A DNA stretch of 6,596 nucleotides from positions 1-6,596 of the forward strand of contig CALCMV010000069.1 of the NCBI GenBank assembly GCA_937967535.1, written 5' to 3'. The notes under the pieces are model-generated. The model had not been told where the DNA came from. It saw only the letters and a program-made list of their open reading frames with translations, and did no database searches. The position numbers and the translations under genes were made by a program. This document shows, one piece after another, positions 4,876 through 6,596 of the stretch. Source of the stretch: an uncultured Saprospiraceae bacterium (GTDB taxonomy: Bacteria > Bacteroidota > Bacteroidia > Chitinophagales > Saprospiraceae). Each line of letters begins with the position of its first letter. The stretch's first letter is position 1.

Positions 4876-5706
4876 ATGAGTAGAAACGACAGAAAACAAC
4901 TCGCAGAAGAAACACTACAAATAATGGAGCAAGGATATTTCGTAACTCCTTCAGACAAAACTATTCCTATCAAGGAATTGCAAGCTGAATGTGAAGCAAA
5001 TACAAAGGTGTATAGCCCGGAAGCATCTGATGATTTACTTCAAAATAGAAGACCAAATCCACTTGACATTTCTACGAAAATATCGGTCACCAACCAAACA
5101 ACATTAGACGCAGTACGTGATTTAATCGCGGCAGGGAATGAGGATGTATTATGCCTCAATTTTGCTTCTGCCAAAAATCCGGGCGGTGGTTTTCTTGGTG
5201 GTAGTCAGGCACAAGAAGAAAGTATTGCACGCGCTACGGGCTTGTACAAGAGCCTCTTGCAAGCGGATGTATATTATGAGACAAACCGCAATACGAAGTC
5301 GTGTTTTTACACAGATTACATGATTTACAGTCCGGGTGTACCGATTTTTAAGGATGAAAATGGGAGCAATTTGGAGGAATTGCTATCTTGTAGCATCATC
5401 ACTGCTCCGGCGGTAAATACAGGCGTAGTGAAACGAAAAGAACCGCATCGGCTTTCTGAAATTGAATCGGTTATGAAACGCAGAATTGCGAAAGTACTGG
5501 CTATTTCGTTGAGGCATGGACATCGCTGTCTAGTGTTGGGTGCTTGGGGTTGTGGTGTTTTTCAGAATAATCTGATTGATATGGCGAGGTATTTCCGAGA
5601 GGTAATTGAGCAGCAATTTAAAAGTGAATTTAGGGAAATTGTATTCGCGATTTATGCGCGAAATGAGCGATTTATCAATCCCTTTTATGATGAATTTGGC
5701 AGATAA
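4876..5706 (+). CDS. Bacterial-type PARG-like protein (TIGR02452)
   Basis: A 276-residue cytoplasmic protein of the microbial poly(ADP-ribose) glycohydrolase family (TIGR02452/DUF2263), which has a macrodomain-like core and removes ADP-ribose from modified targets. The PARG signature GGG-X(6-8)-QEE is intact: GGG at 103-105, seven residues, QEE at 113-115, within NFASAKNPGGG and QAQEESIARATGLY; Glu115 is the expected catalytic acid. Other family blocks are YSPGVPIFKDE (151-161), SIITAPAVN (173-181) and LVLGAWGCGVFQN (219-231), the last being the phosphate-binding-type loop. The helical N-terminal part (1-90) is usual. Length is normal and nothing is broken. The actual substrate (protein, nucleic acid or free ADP-ribose derivative) cannot be read from sequence. 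It is followed 6 bp later by the DUF6940-like gene, so the two are probably co-transcribed. Confidence 0.93.
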   Translation: MSRNDRKQLAEETLQIMEQGYFVTPSDKTIPIKELQAECEANTKVYSPEASDDLLQNRRPNPLDISTKISVTNQTTLDAVRDLIAAGNEDVLCLNFASAKNPGGGFLGGSQAQEESIARATGLYKSLLQADVYYETNRNTKSCFYTDYMIYSPGVPIFKDENGSNLEELLSCSIITAPAVNTGVVKRKEPHRLSEIESVMKRRIAKVLAISLRHGHRCLVLGAWGCGVFQNNLIDMARYFREVIEQQFKSEFREIVFAIYARNERFINPFYDEFGR

Positions 5707-5712
5707 TAATTT

Positions 5713-6285
5713 ATGTGGAACAAAATACAGACACAAGAAAATGACCGCATCACCAAATATCATCTCACAGAAAATGATAAAATATTAAGTTTTCGTGAGG
5801 TGATTGATTTGATGCAAAACTCGCTGAAATTCAGGCAGTTTCTTACGGATGTTTTGAGAGAAAGTCCATATGCAGGTTATTTTTGGGAAGTAAAACCCGT
5901 TACGAAAAACCAACTGGATGAGGACTTTGAGTTTGTGCTGGTGAGTGCTGATGTCTTTACGCGATTGCAACCGGAGCGAAAGTATTTTGAGAAATACTTC
6001 AAGCGAGGCAAGCCCGTAGTAGCTTTTCCGAATTTGGGGGGCGATGCACAGTTGATTGCACCCACTGATATTGTGGAAGAGAAATATTATACACATTTAG
6101 CCACATTCGTCAGAAATGCGCCGGAGGGACAAGTAGAGCAATTTTGGAAGATGGTGGGAGAGGAGTATGAAACTGCGATTGGCGATACGCCGCGTTGGTT
6201 GAGCACCTCCGGGCTTGGTGTGTATTGGCTGCATGTGCGGGTGGATACACGACCTAAGTATTATCAGTATCAGCCGTATAAATAA
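5713..6285 (+). CDS. Uncharacterised protein, DUF6940-like
   Basis: A 190-residue soluble protein with no signal peptide or membrane segment. From memory of the family I assign it to DUF6940; the label is less certain than the gene itself. Conserved-looking blocks are FRQFLTDVLRESPYAGYFWE (40-59), FEFVLVSAD (72-80), FPNLGGDAQLIAP (105-117), HLATFVRNAP (128-137) and the C-terminal RWLSTSGLGVYWLHVRVDTR (161-180) followed by PKYYQYQPY. The last block is rich in invariant-type Trp, His, Arg, Lys and Tyr residues and may form a binding or active site; this is inference. The ATG at 5713 follows the PARG-like stop codon by 6 bp, suggesting a two-gene operon and linked function. There is no obvious terminator after the stop, only A/T-rich DNA. 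Confidence 0.9.
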   Translation: MWNKIQTQENDRITKYHLTENDKILSFREVIDLMQNSLKFRQFLTDVLRESPYAGYFWEVKPVTKNQLDEDFEFVLVSADVFTRLQPERKYFEKYFKRGKPVVAFPNLGGDAQLIAPTDIVEEKYYTHLATFVRNAPEGQVEQFWKMVGEEYETAIGDTPRWLSTSGLGVYWLHVRVDTRPKYYQYQPYK

Positions 6286-6286
6286 T

Positions 6287-6306
6287 AAGTTCAAGTTCAA
6301 GTTCAA
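6287..6306. repeat. Hexanucleotide repeat (AAGTTC)x3
   Basis: Three perfect tandem copies of AAGTTC plus AA directly after the stop codon of the DUF6940-like gene. It is non-coding and probably a slippage product. Confidence 0.8.
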
Positions 6307-6384
6307 TAAGTTATTGTTTTTCAAAGGATTAGGAGAAAATGTTTTTCACGAAAAAGAAAAAAATCTTATTTTTCTTCAAAAAAA

Positions 6385-6415
6385 TTGGGACTTTAAAAAA
6401 GACCTTTTATCTTTG
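6385..6415 (+). promoter_or_regulatory. tRNA-Val promoter (-33 and -7 elements)
   Basis: TTG at 6385-6387 and TATCTTTG at 6408-6415 are separated by 20 bases, matching the Bacteroidota consensus TTG-N(~19-21)-TAnnTTTG. It is the most complete promoter in the window. Transcription should begin near 6420, leaving a short leader removed from the 5' side of the tRNA at 6458. Confidence 0.8.
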
Positions 6416-6457
6416 CACTCCGTTGAAGGAAAACACGACGAAAAAACTATAAGGTAA

Positions 6458-6532
6458 GGGCGATTAGCTCAGCTGGTTCAGAGCACCTCGTTTACACCGA
6501 GGGGGTCGGGAGTTCGAATCTCTCATCGCCCA
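6458..6532 (+). tRNA. tRNA-Val, anticodon UAC
   Basis: A complete cloverleaf can be drawn. The acceptor stem is GGGCGAT (6458-6464) with ATCGCCC (6525-6531) and discriminator A6532. The D arm has GCTC/GAGC. The anticodon stem is CCTCG/CGAGG (6486-6490, 6498-6502), with loop TTTACAC placing anticodon TAC at 6493-6495. The T arm is GGGAG-TTCGAAT-CTCTC. The anticodon UAC reads valine codons such as GUA. The 3' CCA is not encoded (the sequence continues CATTTT), so it must be added after transcription. It is a single-gene unit with its own promoter and terminator. Confidence 0.97.
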
Positions 6533-6539
6533 CATTTTG

Positions 6540-6574
6540 AAAGGCTACACATTTTGTGTAGTCTTTTTTATTTT
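6540..6574 (+). terminator. Intrinsic terminator of tRNA-Val
   Basis: GGCTACACA (6543-6551) pairs with TGTGTAGTC (6555-6563) around a TTT loop, with one G-U pair, extended by AAA/TTT, and runs into TTTTTTATTTT (6564-6574). It is a textbook rho-independent terminator, starting 8 bases after the mature tRNA end. Confidence 0.9.
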
Positions 6575-6596
6575 GTAAAAATCGAAATTTGGCATT

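Noticed and set aside
6354..6376. Hairpin AAGAAAAA/TTTTTCTT after the DUF6940-like gene as a terminator
   Set aside because: The stem is almost entirely A-T and lies just before the tRNA promoter; it is as likely to be composition as a terminator.
6215..6457. 80-codon plus-strand open frame overlapping the DUF6940-like 3' end
   Set aside because: It overlaps the conserved C-terminus in another frame and runs through repeats and the tRNA promoter; low-complexity composition.
6458..6532. tRNA-Val as an integration site for an island containing the PARG pair
   Set aside because: No second copy of the tRNA 3' end and no integrase gene were seen in the window.

Overview
The window looks like ordinary chromosomal DNA of a member of the phylum Bacteroidota. 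Three lines of evidence support this. Several genes and the tRNA are preceded by the Bacteroidota -7 promoter word TAnnTTTG, and no start codon has a convincing Shine-Dalgarno sequence. Two proteins begin with lipoprotein signal peptides, and several families (DUF4846, DUF5522) are typical of the phylum. Intergenic DNA is very A+T rich and carries palindromic AATTAGGAAATTAGG / ATTCAAAATTCA-type repeats. I cannot place it below phylum level.

Layout, left to right. 1-568 has no gene. It holds a short palindrome and two tandem, diverged ~190-bp inverted-repeat elements; the first has a perfect 16-bp terminal inverted repeat and is flanked by a 7-bp direct repeat. 569-1270 (+) encodes an RluA-family RNA pseudouridine synthase. 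1271-1521 contains a third inverted-repeat element and a short ATTCAAA repeat. 1522-1683 (+) is a 53-residue Cys-rich DUF5522 protein whose last codons form one arm of a strong hairpin (1662-1699) that probably terminates the converging gene. 1721-2677 (-) is a DUF4846 lipoprotein. It diverges from 2787-3554 (+), a YdcF/ElyC/SanA-type (DUF218) membrane protein, which in turn converges with 3582-4373 (-), a TPR lipoprotein. 4374-4875 is a gene-free stretch with an orphan terminator-like hairpin and a fourth inverted-repeat element. 4876-5706 (+) encodes a bacterial-type poly(ADP-ribose) glycohydrolase-like protein (TIGR02452), followed 6 bp later by 5713-6285 (+), a protein of unknown function that I recognise as DUF6940-like. 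The window ends with tRNA-Val(UAC), 6458-6532, with its own promoter and a clear intrinsic terminator.

How they work together. The pseudouridine synthase and the tRNA concern translation. The two lipoproteins and the DUF218 protein act at the envelope, but their divergent and convergent orientations argue against a single operon. The only tightly coupled pair is the PARG-like gene plus the DUF6940-like gene. It is the best candidate here for an under-described functional unit, probably connected with reversal or sensing of ADP-ribosylation; that link is inference. The other feature worth attention is the family of four intergenic inverted-repeat elements that share a TGATAATCA-like core.
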